A DNA stretch of 64,000 bases from the NCBI GenBank assembly GCA_024036415.1, contig JAMWET010000479.1, positions 221,157 through 285,156 of the forward strand, written 5' to 3'. The DNA comes from Prochilodus magdalenae (taxonomy: Eukaryota; Chordata; Actinopteri; Characiformes; Prochilodontidae). This document shows, in pieces, positions 1-11,569 of this stretch (its first letter is position 1; each line of letters starts with the position of its first letter). The notes beneath the pieces are model-generated. The model worked only from the letters and a program-made list of their open reading frames with translations. It had not been told where the DNA came from and did not search any database. A program made the position numbers and the translations under genes.

Positions 1-491
1 GACACCCCCACATTAATTACTGCTTAAAATGCCTAAAATGCCCAACATCAGCTGCTAATAAGTGGAACATCGTAAGAGAGGATTTTTAAAATTAGAGTGA
101 TATTACTTCAATCGTGTTCAAGAACTTATCTGGCATGTGAGTGCATGGTGCATATGAGTCAGGGAGGGGATATAAATACGATAGCAGAGCACAAGATGCA
201 TAAAAGTCTCAATCAGTCATAAAACATCACAGGATCTACAGGTATATTTTTTCTCTCTCTCACACACACATGTATGTATGTATGTATGTATGTGTATAAC
301 AAGTCTGAAGTTCTTAAGTCCCCCAACCTTGACATACAGTATACACACATAAGGTGTATACTTTATACCATGCTATGTAGGTTTGTATGTATTTAATTTG
401 TTTTTTGTTGATTTGTTTACTTTGTTGTATTTTGGTTATGACATGTTACTCTTTGAATTTCAGTTTCATGTTGATGTTATTTATGTTGTAG
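1..491. other. POLE2 intron sequence (left edge)
   Basis: No exon is recognisable here. It lies directly upstream of a POLE2 exon whose acceptor is TTGTAG, so it is probably intronic. The upstream POLE2 exons, about 165 residues judged from the usual ~527-residue length, must lie left of the window. Confidence 0.6.
251..295. repeat. Compound microsatellite (TC)n(AC)n(TGTA)n
   Basis: A run of TC dinucleotides passes into CA dinucleotides and then into about five TGTA tetranucleotides. Confidence 0.9.
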
Positions 492-3400
492 CTGAAGACT
501 GTGGAGGCCCTTTTAGGTAGCACAGCCAAACTAGGCGAAGTTATTGTCCTTGGCATGATCACACAACTTAAAGAGGTAAGGGGGAAGAAGTTTGTCAGGG
601 TAGGATGTTATTTTCTTTCTTTGCCAAAAGATGGAGCCAAATCTAATATCAGAACATTTACTGCAAAGTTTCTAATTGTGAAATTTAATCTCAAACACTG
701 AAAATGATGATCTGTAAATGTATGAAACCTCATTTACAATGTATGATTAACAGAGAGGCATATTTATTTTTTTGATGGTGGTAAGACATTATACACATGA
801 ATTGTATATTCTGTTATTGTTGTTGTAGTCAAGACCAAGACTTTGCTCTGCTTGAGTTTGATTCAAAACCAAAACCACAAGCGGCAAGCCAGTTGAGACT
901 TAGATATAATAAGTATATACAATAGTCATCAAAAGAATAGTTAAACAAATAGTTGCACCACAGGAATAAAACTTGTTGGGTTGGGATGCACCGGAATGCC
1001 ATTTTTTGGCCTACCAAACAAAACGAATAAAATGAATATAATATGGAACACATATTTCCACATGTTTTTATATATCCACATTATGATTTAACTAAATTAG
1101 TTCTAAAAATCATCTTAGCGGACATGTTTGCAGTACAAAGAGCAGCTCACTCTACGCTGGTTGAGATTTTAAACTGGGGTTTGTGTTTCTTTAAGGAGGA
1201 TGCCGGCACACGCACCTACAGCAAAGCTCTAGGAGCTAATGTTCCATTCTGGCTCCTGTCTACATTCGGGAACTAGAAAAAGTAACCATGTCATTAAAAA
1301 CGTCATTGTTCGGTATAAATTATGTCGGATATTTTTTTCTCCCATAATTTCTGCTGCCGAACATTTGATGCATCCCTAATGTAAAAGGTTCAAGTTTCAT
1401 ACTCGGTCATGCAAATGACAAACAAGGACAGACCTTATTGCTGTACCTGGCTGACCCAACAGCCATGATTGCGGACATTCAGCAGGCAGTGATGCCCTCT
1501 GAGTTATTCTATTAGTGCCAGCGGTGTTGGCGGACTGCTGCATGACGCAAGACTACAAGCGCGCAGGCTGTTATGACAGCTGCTTTTAACACCACATCAT
1601 CATACCCAAATACTACAGTAGTGTAGGGTCAGACGGTCAGTGTCACTCCAGTTATAAATCCAGATTTTGTCTTGGTGGAGATGAATCCGTGTGTGGAGGC
1701 ACCATGGTCATCAGCAGGATTAGTAGTTTGTCACACATGACATGTCAAGAAGGCCCGGTGTCACTCCACATTCACCTCTTCTGCAAAATCTACAGAAACA
1801 GTGTTAAAATATTCAAGCTGCCTGGGATGGATTATAAAACGTACAGTCACTTGTCATCAACAAAATGTGGTTGAGGTTCCTTAATATTGTCCTGCAATAA
1901 TCCATCCCATGGAGCTTGAATATTTTTTTAATGCAGTTCCTGCAGATTTAGCAGTAGGCGTAGAGAGGGAGTGACACCAGGCCTTGTGGATATGTGACGT
2001 GTCAGAACAAGCTGTTCATCTTTGCACTGACCACAGATTTGTTGGTCATCTCCACCAAGACAACCACGACCCGTCACTGAAGATGACCCGCTGCCATTCT
2101 GAGTCACTTCATGACAGTCTGACATCTTTGCCATCTGTGGTGACATTGACAGGTCGTTAAGTGTAGTCATGGTAACAGTCTGCGTGAATGTAGTCCTATG
2201 TCATGCAGCATTTTGACAATAGTTCTGGTACTAACAGGATGACTCGGCGAGGGCATCACTGCTCCCACAATTGGGGCTGTTGGGTATCTCATTCTGTCAT
2301 TTTAGACATTTCGATCCTTTGTGTGGCTGGTGTGTGCCTGCTTCTGTCCACTGCCGCCAAAGGCATGCTAGGGTGGTATCTTCACAACCTGTACAGCACT
2401 CAATTTATCAATAAGACCATCCTGCTTTTAAACTCTTCTCTGAGGCATACTTGGCTTGCAAAGGATGCTACCAACAAAACAGCATGAGTCAGAATGAAAA
2501 CTTGAATCATTCACGTCACATGACATCAAACCATTTTATTACCTTATAATTTGTAAAATATAGCATTGTGAGGTTATTCTCAATCCCCTCTTCTCTAACA
2601 CATACAGAAGTTACCAGCTAAACCAAAGGTTAGGTCAGTGATTTTAGTACGCAACACCTCCAAGACATAGACACATAGTAGTGTGGAGAAAGTGAAGTAG
2701 TCTACATAACCAGTCATCTAACATATTCTGACATCTCATGCCGAAGCATGATGGCACACCAATGACTGTACCTCCTGAGGAAACTGAAGCAGGCTATGGT
2801 TTTGTTATCATTACTTTCCAATCTGTAATCAAGAACTAATGGTTAAGAATGGTAAAGAACACATTTTATTTAAGCTTACAAAGAGGACTGTTTTATGCTG
2901 TGTCATGGTTTTGTTGATGTCCAGTAACAATAGAGAAAAAAACAGTTTCTAGTTTCCTCAGATGGAAGCATAGCACTCAGCTGGTCCCAAGAATGGTTTT
3001 CTGAGTCCTCCATACTAATGTGTTGATTTTGTTTTCCCACTGTTCCCTAGGGCAATTTTTTCCTTGAAGACCTTACTGGCTCTGTGCAGTTAAATCTTTC
3101 CAAAGCAATATCCTTTTGCTGGTATGCTTAAACTCGTCTGTGTTGTTAATCCATAAAATATGAAACTCAGAACCTTAACAGCATTTTTTACCAGTTCCAC
3201 AGCGGACTTTACACAGAATCATGCTTTGTCCTGGCTGAGGGTGAGGTGCTTAATGCATTATGACTGTGTAATATTCATGTAGTAGCTTTGTCCCAAGACC
3301 CTGTATCATAGTTGTTTGTTACACATGACTAAACAGTAATGCCCGAACAGTGAGGTACTTATTCTATGTCTCCCACAGGGTGGTATGAGGACTCTGTCTT

Positions 3401-6180
3401 TCATGTGAATGCCTTTGGATTCCCTCCAATTGAGCCCTCCTCTACCACCAGGTCAGTGTACGAGTTTAAACATACTGTTCTGTATATTTAATATGGATGC
3501 ATTTTGTAATATTAAGCATTTGATTTTGTGAAGATTAAAAATTCTCTCTTTCTTTGCTAGGGCATATTATGGTAATGTGAACTTCTTTGGTGGTCCATCC
3601 ACCACTGCAGTCAAGGCCTCTGCCAAACTGAAGCAACTGGAGGAGGAGAATGAAGATGCAATGTTTGTAATCGTTTCTGACGTGTGGCTAGACAGTGTGG
3701 AGGTCCTGGAAAAGATCCAGGTTATGTTTTCAGGTCTGATGTTTTCAGTGGCTGCTTGTAGTTTAAAAACTTACTTTATTATTTAATACAAATAAAAGAA
3801 CACCACAGCATGAACCTAAAATTCATCTCAAGATCTTTTTGTAAACTTTACAGGTTATTCAGCAATGCCTCCCACCTGCTTCATATTCTGTGGGAATTTT
3901 TCCTCTGCCCCTTTTGGCAAAAATCAGGTCAGGTCACTTAAAGGTAAGGGTAACTTGAGTATGAATTATGTTTCCTTACCCTTGTCATGTGTTTTCAGTT
4001 CATGTTTTATTGGCCATATCTTAATAAAGATGCTGGTTTGTTCCAGAGTATTTGAAAGCCCTTGCTGATTTGATTTGTGAACATCCTAACATCCATAACA
4101 GGTAAGATGCACTTTCATTAGATTCTAAAATAATTTATTCCAGAAGTTTTGATTCTCCTGGATGAAAAGCTGAAAGCATCGAGATACGAGATTACTTGCA
4201 TCTGATACTATATAAGTATTAGAATCGTTAGTATCATGCACTGCAATCTTTTTTGTTACTGCAGCAGTCGCTTTGTGTTTGTTCCTGGTCCTGAGGACCC
4301 TGGGCCTAGAACTATCTTACCCAGGTAAGTTGCTAATGTTGAAATGCGTGCAGGAAAGGAATTAAGTTATCAGGTTATATGTATAGTATTTTCTGAAAGA
4401 AGGGAAAAAGGTCACTGTTTTTGTTTTCTTGCAAAATAATCACCATGTCCAAAAAATAGAGATGATAAAGTGTGACTGTAGCAAGACAAGTTCTTTATCT
4501 TCGATTCCAACGAAACGAAAAAACTTGCTAAAATATCAATATTGTATTTGCATCTTCAGACCCCCCCTGGCAGAACACATCACAGAGGAGTTTAGGCAGC
4601 GTGTCCCTTTCTCTGTGTTCACCACCAACCCGTGCAGGTATAACCTGCACAATCAAAAACTTGAATGTGCTTTCTCAATTTTGAACTGTTCTGTGTTTTT
4701 TAGGGATTTTATTGAGTTGTGCTCATTTTCCTTTTACAATAAAAACATATTTTGAATGTGTCAGGATTCAATACTGCAGTCAGGAGATAGTTGTGATCCG
4801 AGAGGACCTGGTCAACAAGATGTGTAGGAACTGCGTAAGGCTCCCCAGCAGCAATCTCGACATTCCAAATCATGTGAGTCAGTTCTGCTATGAGTGTTTA
4901 GATGCTTTCACAATTATGTTGAACTCCAAAACTCCAAAACCATAAAGATAAAAGATAAAAATGATTTCAGAGACCTGAATACATCTGTTCTTGATTAGCA
5001 CATAACTAATGCAATGAGAAGCTAAAATGACAGAATGCTTTTGAAATGTTTGCACCTGCAGTTTGTAAAGACCATCTTGTCTCAAGGCCATCTGACTCCC
5101 CTACCCCTGTACGTCAGCCCAGTGTACTGGGCATATGACTATGCCCTAAGGGTCTATCCTGTGCCTGATGCCATCGTTTTTGCTGATAAATATGATCCCT
5201 TCAGCATCTCTAACTCAGACTGCCTCTGCATCAACCCGGTATCCCATTCTTTGTTGCTATGTAATGTTTAAAATGTTTAAATTTTTTATATAACAAATTT
5301 ATAGCAGTGAAATTTATTCATGTGACACCATGGATGGAGTAATGGATGATAAATAAATGTAAAAGTTAACCTGGATGTGCATGCCTCAGAAATATTTGCA
5401 AGTTGGCTAAGTTACTGTTATGACAGCATATTTTGAATATTCCTTTTTGAAAATTAAATCATTTTAGCTTTAATTTGAGGGTATTTGTATCTAAATCGGG
5501 TGAATCGTAAATTACAGGCAACACATTTTCATACGACACTCCCCAATTTAAGTATGGCTGCCAGTAAAACTGGTTCACTTGTGTATAAACTTATAACGTG
5601 ATTGCGGGCAAAAAAACAGCAGGATGAATTCTGAGTTGTATATAGCTGTACAATTGGAGGCTTTATACCACAGAACCACACAGGAACTGAAGGCTGCTGC
5701 TGTAAAGGTTTGACCTAACATCACCAGTGAAGGAACTCTGTGTCTACCAGACTTCAGGTAGTCATTATAAACCTCTAAAAATAAGCCCACAATGTATGAA
5801 AATTGTAGTATTTCCTATACCCTTCACTCAATTTAGATGCAAATTCCTTCAAAATCTGGAATATCTGAAAGCCTACGCTTTGTTGCAAGTCTATAACTTT
5901 ATTGATGTCCAAATACTTTCTGTTCTTTTACTGAACATACCAATCAGTTATTGACTGAAGATATTAACTATACTTTTCTTGTGCAGGGCTCTTTCCCAAG
6001 GAGTGGATTTTCATTCAAAGTGTACTACCCATCCAACAGAACCGTGGAGGACAGGTATCATATTTTAATTGTATTGCATGTTTTATATCACATTTTAAGT
6101 TGATTACGTTGACTTTGTGCTCTAGTTTTGAAGCTTAATTGTTATTTTTTCATTTGTACAGCAAATTGCAAGGACTTTGA
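492..6180 (+). CDS. pole2: DNA polymerase epsilon subunit 2 (POLE2), 3' thirteen exons
   Basis: POLE2 is the B subunit of DNA polymerase epsilon, the leading-strand replicase. The family has an OB fold and a calcineurin-like phosphoesterase domain that has lost catalysis. Exons: 492-575, 3051-3107, 3192-3240, 3379-3451, 3561-3733, 3854-3943, 4047-4101, 4265-4324, 4560-4637, 4765-4873, 5062-5238, 5987-6054, 6162-6180. They total 1092 nt with consistent phases, giving 363 residues and a TGA at 6178-6180. Recognisable conserved stretches include [20 protein letters not shown] (start), [88 protein letters not shown] and the terminal KLQGL. Twelve of the junctions were read; eleven introns are GT-AG, and the one between 3107 and 3192 is AT-AC. 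No premature stop or frameshift is seen, so the gene appears functional. The N-terminal part is outside the window. Confidence 0.96.
982..1378. mobile_element. hAT-like non-autonomous element (MITE) in a POLE2 intron
   Basis: The left end reads GGGATGCACCGG and the right end reads GATGCATCCCT, an imperfect inverted pair typical of hAT ends. About 400 bp lie between them with no transposase. An 8-bp target duplication could not be confirmed. Confidence 0.5.
1440..2490. repeat. Dispersed repeat, inverted arrangement, inside a POLE2 intron
   Basis: The right half (about 1870-2480, +) matches blocks at 17475-18000 and 19200-19645. Shared segments include GAGGTTCCT...GTCCTG, GTCATCTCCACCAAGACAA and ACTAACAGGATGACTC. 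The left half (about 1620-1870) carries the same family reversed: GTGTGGAGGCACCATGGTCA is the reverse complement of a segment in the other copies. The family is unclassified. Confidence 0.7.
3108..3191 (+). other. pole2: AT-AC U12-type (minor spliceosome) intron of POLE2
   Basis: The 84-nt intron starts ATATCCTTTT, matching the U12 5' splice consensus. It contains AACCTTAAC at 3171-3179, matching the branch consensus, about 12 nt before the terminal AC. Splicing here joins SKA to QFHSGLY, as in POLE2 orthologues. The nearby AG at 3193-3194 would delete the conserved Q, and no GT donor fits the phase. Confidence 0.92.
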
Positions 6181-6320
6181 AGCTGGGATGACCATGTGAA
6201 TGGTACAAAACTAACATTGTACAATTATAAAAGTTTTATATCTTCCTAAAACAATATGTGTACATGCGAACTGTAAAGGTTTTTTTTGTAGTGAAATTGT
6301 TTTGTTGTTGTTTATGTCAA

Positions 6321-6434
6321 ATTAAAGGGTTTTAGAAAAAAAGCACATTTTACATTTAATTATTTAATGAGTGCAAGGCGAAACATTGTCTATATCATTT
6401 CTATGTATTGTTCTGGATGGTTTGTGTAAATAAA
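6321..6434 (+). terminator. POLE2 3' UTR polyadenylation signals
   Basis: ATTAAA lies at 6321-6326 and AATAAA at 6429-6434, about 140 and 250 nt after the POLE2 stop codon. Either could direct cleavage; the sequence alone does not say which is used. Confidence 0.6.
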
Positions 6435-6439
6435 AATTA

Positions 6440-7580
6440 AAGACGTGGGGCAGTCGAGATTTGTTTTTCAAGATTTATGGTGGCATGGGGAAATTTGAAT
6501 AAGAAGACAGCTTTAGCTCATCTCATTTATTTAGGTGACCAGATTTCTAAACCGAAAACTGGGGACTTGGCCAACTGTTTATGGTTTTCCTAAACTCCTA
6601 TAAGCACCATTTAAGTACTATAGAAGTGATGTCAAAATGTCAGTGTGATTTACAAGTATAATCTAACAATAACAGCTCAGTAGTCATAACATCTATAGAT
6701 GGAACTTTGGGAGGTAGTGGCTTTACAGAGACTTTGAAATGAATATTCCTTCAGTTGTTACATTTTAGATACTCATTTTGGTGCGGTCCCTGTAAAAAAA
6801 CAATTCTACCGAAGCAGCACTATTTCAAAATGGAAATGCATCTTAACGCACAGTGCATATAATCCATTTCGGTTTCCCATTTGCATTTGGCAGAAAGTGG
6901 CCACTACTCTACCCAGAAATGGTAGTTTTGGCATGTGCCACTTTAAAATAGGCGTGTCAGTATCTCTTCAGTGGCTAGCAGAGACAAAGTTTGGTACTCT
7001 GCATAGTTCATAAACACTTGAGTACAAACCACTCATGGTAAAATGGGTAATGGCACCGCAGACATCAAGTCATCGCGTCAGCCAGTCTGCGTCTATGGTC
7101 CATACGAAAATAATAGCAATGTAAAATTGAAACAACATTTTTTTTGTCTTTTTTGGTTGATGCCCAACATCTACTAAAAATCAGTATTGCTATAGGTTGA
7201 ATTCTTAAACGCTGTTCAAACATTGAAAGCAAGATGTTGATTCAACATTTAAATTATTTTACTAAAATACTACCACTACCTTTAACAGGACAAACTAATT
7301 TAACAACAAAAGTATTGGGGTGTTGGAACAGACGTCTGACTGAGGCATCTGGCCATTGTGTGTCTAAAAAATGAAATAAGCATTTTCAGTGGGGGGTTTC
7401 TCTGTATACTCTGTATATGTGAATAAAATAAAAAAAAAATAAAAAACCCCAAAAACTGTCATGCATATTTTTAAATGTAAATTATATTGCATATATTATT
7501 TTCTGATAAAAAGAAAAAGCATAGCTTACAGTGTAGGACTAAGCTATTGATTTAAGGTATTACAGACTGCATGTTACATG
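6440..7580. other. Intergenic, nothing recognised
   Basis: AT-rich sequence with an A-rich tract near 7430-7450. No ORF, exon or known repeat could be supported. No neighbouring gene downstream of POLE2 is visible. Confidence 0.5.
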
Positions 7581-8135
7581 CAACCCCTGGCAAAGATTAT
7601 GGAATCCCCACTCTTGGAGGAAGATCTTTTAATTGTTTAATTTTGTAGAAGAAATAAATCACAGAGATGTGCCACAAAAATCTTTTTTTAATTCAAACAG
7701 TCTGGCATTAAGAAATAATTAAAAATAAACCAATATAATTGTTGTTGTTACAATTGTGTTTTTAGATCCTGTAGAGGAAAAATATGGATTTACTAAATTC
7801 ACTAAAACAATGCACCATTAGTAGTTTGTAGCACCACCAGCTTGAATTCTCTGAGGCGTGGACAAACAGTATTATTCCTCAGTCTGTCTCCAACGGTCTC
7901 TTACTGCTGTTGCCAGGTTGGAGCCTTTTTGTTGACCATTTTCTTCAATTTTCACCAGACAGATTTTCAATTGGATTGAGATCTGCACTATTTGCAGGCA
8001 ATGCCATTGACATTACATGTCTTTCTTGAAGGAAAGTTTATACGTGTGTTTGATGTAGATTTTGGCATTTAATAACTGTGCCGATACCTGACATTAGCAG
8101 ATTTAATCTGATGCAGGTGTTGTTTTACAATGGCC
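7581..8135 (-). mobile_element. Tc1-like DNA transposon remnant (C-terminal transposase part)
   Basis: The left end GGCAAAGATTATGGAATCC resembles a widespread fish Tc1 end. On the - strand, 7961-7985 reads DLNPIENLSG, the third-acidic-residue motif of the DDE transposase, followed by a decayed C-terminus containing APTWQQQ. Reading frames are broken and the N-terminal part is missing. It abuts an LTR at 8161. Confidence 0.75.
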
Positions 8136-8160
8136 AGAGCTATTCCATAATATTGTGGCA

Positions 8161-8450
8161 TGCGTAAGGAAGGTTTGACAGAAGGCAGCATGTTCCATCT
8201 TGAAAATGCTCTTTATTGTATTATTTCACTCCTACAGCACTTAAAAGCACTTAGTGAATGAAACCAACTACAGCTACAAGCTAGAAGATAGCTGAGAGGT
8301 GACTATCAGCACTAGTAATCCGCTTCACGTTGAGCTGTAAGAGGTCTGTAGTAATTCAGCAACATTAAACAGTAAATACGGTGATAACTGCAACTGAAGC
8401 CCAGCAAAAACTGTTGCCTCTGAGAGCGTGGCAAGGTTTGTCACATAACA
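8161..8450 (-). repeat. Ty3/gypsy LTR (3' LTR of the - strand element)
   Basis: A 290-bp unit with TG...CA ends on both strands. On the - strand it begins TGTTATGTGAC directly after a purine run (AAGGGGGG, + strand 8451-8458), which is the expected polypurine tract. An AATAAA-type signal lies near its far end (~8210). Confidence 0.72.
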
Positions 8451-9380
8451 CCCCCCTTAAGGGTCGACCGTCCCAGCGACCTCACTACTCAACCATAGCA
8501 CAGTTTAGTCCAGTACATAATCCTGCAGGTGTGTGGGGGCAAAAATGAGCACACTGTCACTGTCCCCTCTGTCTTTGGGCCGATATGGAGCAAGTCATTC
8601 CTAGTGAACCACCACAGTCCTTTGTCCTGCACGAACCTGGTGCACCACCACAGATAGATGCTCCAGCACCTGGCATGGCCCCTCTCAGACTAGAGTTCTT
8701 CCGTCGTGGGTTGAACAGCCAGACATCAGCACCAGGGCTTTGCAGCTCACCGTGGCATCGCATGTTGTATGCTCACTTCTGTCGCCGGCTGGCTTCCCCC
8801 TGGTTCTGATGTGCGGTATGGCGTACTGTATCTATGCGAGCGTCAAGCTCAGTGACATACTGCGCCACTGACGTCGTCCCCCCACCACTCCTGCAGGTAG
8901 CCCAAGATTAAGTCTGTTGGTGTTCGGTGTCATCTGGGCCGGTGTGAAACCCATGGACTCTTGCGCTGCTGCTCGACAAGGCCATAGCACCAACCACAGA
9001 CCTGACCCTCTGGCTTCTTAAAGCGCATTAGCCATGCTAGGGAGTTGTGGTCCGTCCACAACATAAAGGGTGTAGCATACAGGTAGTGCCGGAAATGTCT
9101 CAACCCTGCCACCACCCTCTTCAGCACTTCTTGGGGTGAAGTCGCGAGTTGGCAAATCTGATTGCCAGAAACACCTGCTCCACATGGGACTGGGCTTCGT
9201 CAATTGCATCACCCGGAAATGTCATAACCCCGCTCCCAGGGTGAACGCCATCTTCTCCTTAGCATCCGGCGCAGGTGCCACCTGCCACTACTCACTACGG
9301 AGGTCCAGTGAGATAAAACATGAGATCTGGCAATCCCATCCAGGGCATCATCAATCCGGGGAGGTGAGTATGAGTCCATC
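8451..9380 (-). pseudogene. Ty3/gypsy pol remnant: RT, RNase H and integrase C-end
   Basis: Read on the - strand from high to low coordinates. Near 9240-9300 there is an RT fragment (KEKMAFTLGAGLW, in the region before the VMPFGL motif). Near 9130-9230 lies the RT end before RNase H (HVEQVFLAIRFANSRLHP). At 8930-9127 is RNase H (GLRHFRHYLYATPF, then WTDHNSLAWLM). At 8557-8763 is an integrase C-terminal piece (WLFNPRRK). The integrase core and much of RT are deleted and several frameshifts are present. With the adjacent polypurine tract and LTR this forms the 3' part of one gypsy copy. Confidence 0.8.
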
Positions 9381-9585
9381 TTGTGATTCCATAATTTTTG
9401 CTTTCCATAACATTTGCAATTTTTTGGTTGTATTCTACTGACATACTTTATATGATTTTCCCTGGATATCAGCTTTAGCCATGTAACCCTTGGTTTTGGT
9501 GTGTCTGGTTTTACATAGGAAGGGAGTCGGGTTACAGCGTTTATTAAACCAAATGGCTCTGGCAGTACAATGACACAAGTTGAGC

Positions 9586-9623
9586 CTTTCTCTCTCTCTC
9601 TCTGTATATATATATATATATAT
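9586..9623. repeat. Microsatellite (TC)n(TA)n
   Basis: CT dinucleotides are followed by about ten TA dinucleotides. Confidence 0.9.
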
Positions 9624-9837
9624 GGTTTCCCTTTTAGTAGCTCATGTGTACTCCAGTGTCATTTTGTTATCAGTCATCAGTAAAAGTTACATCCCCAGTA
9701 GCATCAGCTTTTCCAGTACAAGTTAGGGTGTGTGTCCCTGTTTCAGCCTGGACCTGTATGATAAGGATGTCCCTGGTGTAACTTTGTTAATTCTTTGTTA
9801 ATTCTAGGCACATTATAGAGCCTGCACTTTGATATTG

Positions 9838-11110
9838 AAGGTCACATTACAGTTCATAATACGAGATAAGTTCAGTGAGGTACACAGGAGCAAGGCCGTT
9901 TAGAGCATTATACATTAGAAGAATTTTATGCTCAATGCAGAATTTAACTGGTAACCAGTCTAAGTTAGATCAGACTGGGCTGATATGGTCAGACTTACTA
10001 GTTCATGTAAGGACTCTGGCCGCAGCGTTTTGGACTAACTGAAGATTGTTAGAGTTTTGCAGGAACAACCAGAAAGCAAAAAAACAACAATCAAGCCTTG
10101 AAGTAATAAACGCATGAACTGGCTTTTCTGCGTCCTGTAGGGACAGTGCATTTCTTAGTTTCACAATATTGCGTAGATGTAGGAAAGCTATTCTAGTGAT
10201 TTTATTAATATGCTCATCAAAGGCCAAATCAGGATCGATCATGACACCAAGACTTTTAACAGAGGTACCTGGTGTGACTAAGAAGCTATTTAGATTGAGC
10301 GGTAATGCAGACAGCTCGTTTCTAACAGTTTTGGGACCAAGAAACAGAACTTCTGTTTTGTCCGAGTTCAGTAGGAGGCCGTTACTGGACATCCAGTCTT
10401 TTATGTCTCTAACACAGTCCTCTATCTTATTAAGGTGAAGTGGATCATCTGGTCTAGCCGAGATATACAGTTGCGTGTCATCGGCATAGCAGTGAAAATT
10501 TATGTTATGGTTTCTGATTATGGTACCGAGTGATAGCATATATAAGGTAAATAATATAGATCCTAGGACAGATCCCTGTGGAACACCACACTTTTCTTTT
10601 GTGTGAATGGATGATTCACCGTTTATATTTACAAATTGATAGCGGTCGCTTAAGTAAGATCTGAACCATGAAAGAGCTTTTTCTGTTACTCCTACAAGAT
10701 TTTCCAGCCTTATCTAATAGGATGAAGTCTATTGTGTGTGTCAAATGCTCCACTAAAGATCCTGTAGGACCAGTAAGGATGAGTTTCCTCTGTCAGAGAA
10801 TACAAAAAGATCATTTACAATTTTCACTAGTGCTGTCTCTGTGCTATGATGAGGCCTAAATCCAGACTGGAATTTTTTTATGTATGTTATTCCTGTGCAA
10901 ATCGGAACCTCACTGTTGTGCTACAGCTTTCTCTAAAATCTTTGATATAATTGGAAGTTTTGAAATATTTCTGTAGTTTACTAGCTCATAAGGATTTCCT
11001 AGTTAAAGGTTTAATTACTGCTAGTTTAAGAGATTTTGAGACGTAACTCAACTAAGAGATGAGTTTAGTATAGACAGAAGAGGCTTGGTTATTTCTGGCA
11101 GCACTTGCTT
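9838..11110 (-). mobile_element. L2-like LINE, RT fragment (copy 1)
   Basis: The longest open stretch, 10003-10539 (-), encodes RT with CYADDTQLYIS as the catalytic YxDD box, then LLLNSDKTEVLFLGP, SVKSLGVMIDPDLAFDEHI and NAAARVLT. Upstream on the same strand (10900-10980) a broken frame reads [20 protein letters not shown], the RT N-terminal motif. It is strongly similar to the + strand copy at 47050-48845, whose protein is longer. The region 9838-10000 is the post-RT C-terminal part. Clade assignment (L2/CR1 group) is from memory of fish LINE proteins. Confidence 0.85.
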
Positions 11111-11569
11111 GAGTAAACTAGTTGGAACTGGATCTAGTATGCATGTAGATCATTTTGAGGATGAAATGATTTAAGAAAGCTCCATTTGTTGTAGTAGAGT
11201 AAAAGAATACAGCCTCTCTGTACAGTCCCTGAGATATGGGCCTTTGGCACGTTCTTAATCCCGATACTGTAAGGCCAGACATATCAAATCTACCAAGGGC
11301 AAGGAAGGTCTTAGAGTCACCACTACGCACATGATGACACCACCCCACTCTGACAACCTAGACCAAGGTTGGTGACTCTTGAGTAAGAGTGGGCGCATAT
11401 GTCTCTACATGCCGTCCCACTGACCGTGGCTTTTTAGCTTTTATTTTAATGTTAATAGTAATTTTGTATGTACAAATGACATGTGCTATTATAACATACA
11501 GTAGACAGGCGTTGCTGCAAATCAGAGAAGTTAAGCACGAACTTACTCTAAGCTTTTTAAGTCTGCCTC

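Noticed and set aside
3117..3194. GT-AG intron using the GT at 3122 and the AG at 3194
   Set aside because: It breaks the reading phase and removes the conserved Gln. The AT-AC U12 sites fit both phase and consensus.
4429..4945. Two long frames across POLE2 exons (4429-4755, 4712-4945)
   Set aside because: They read through introns in the exon frame; the real exons are 4560-4637 and 4765-4873 with clear splice sites.
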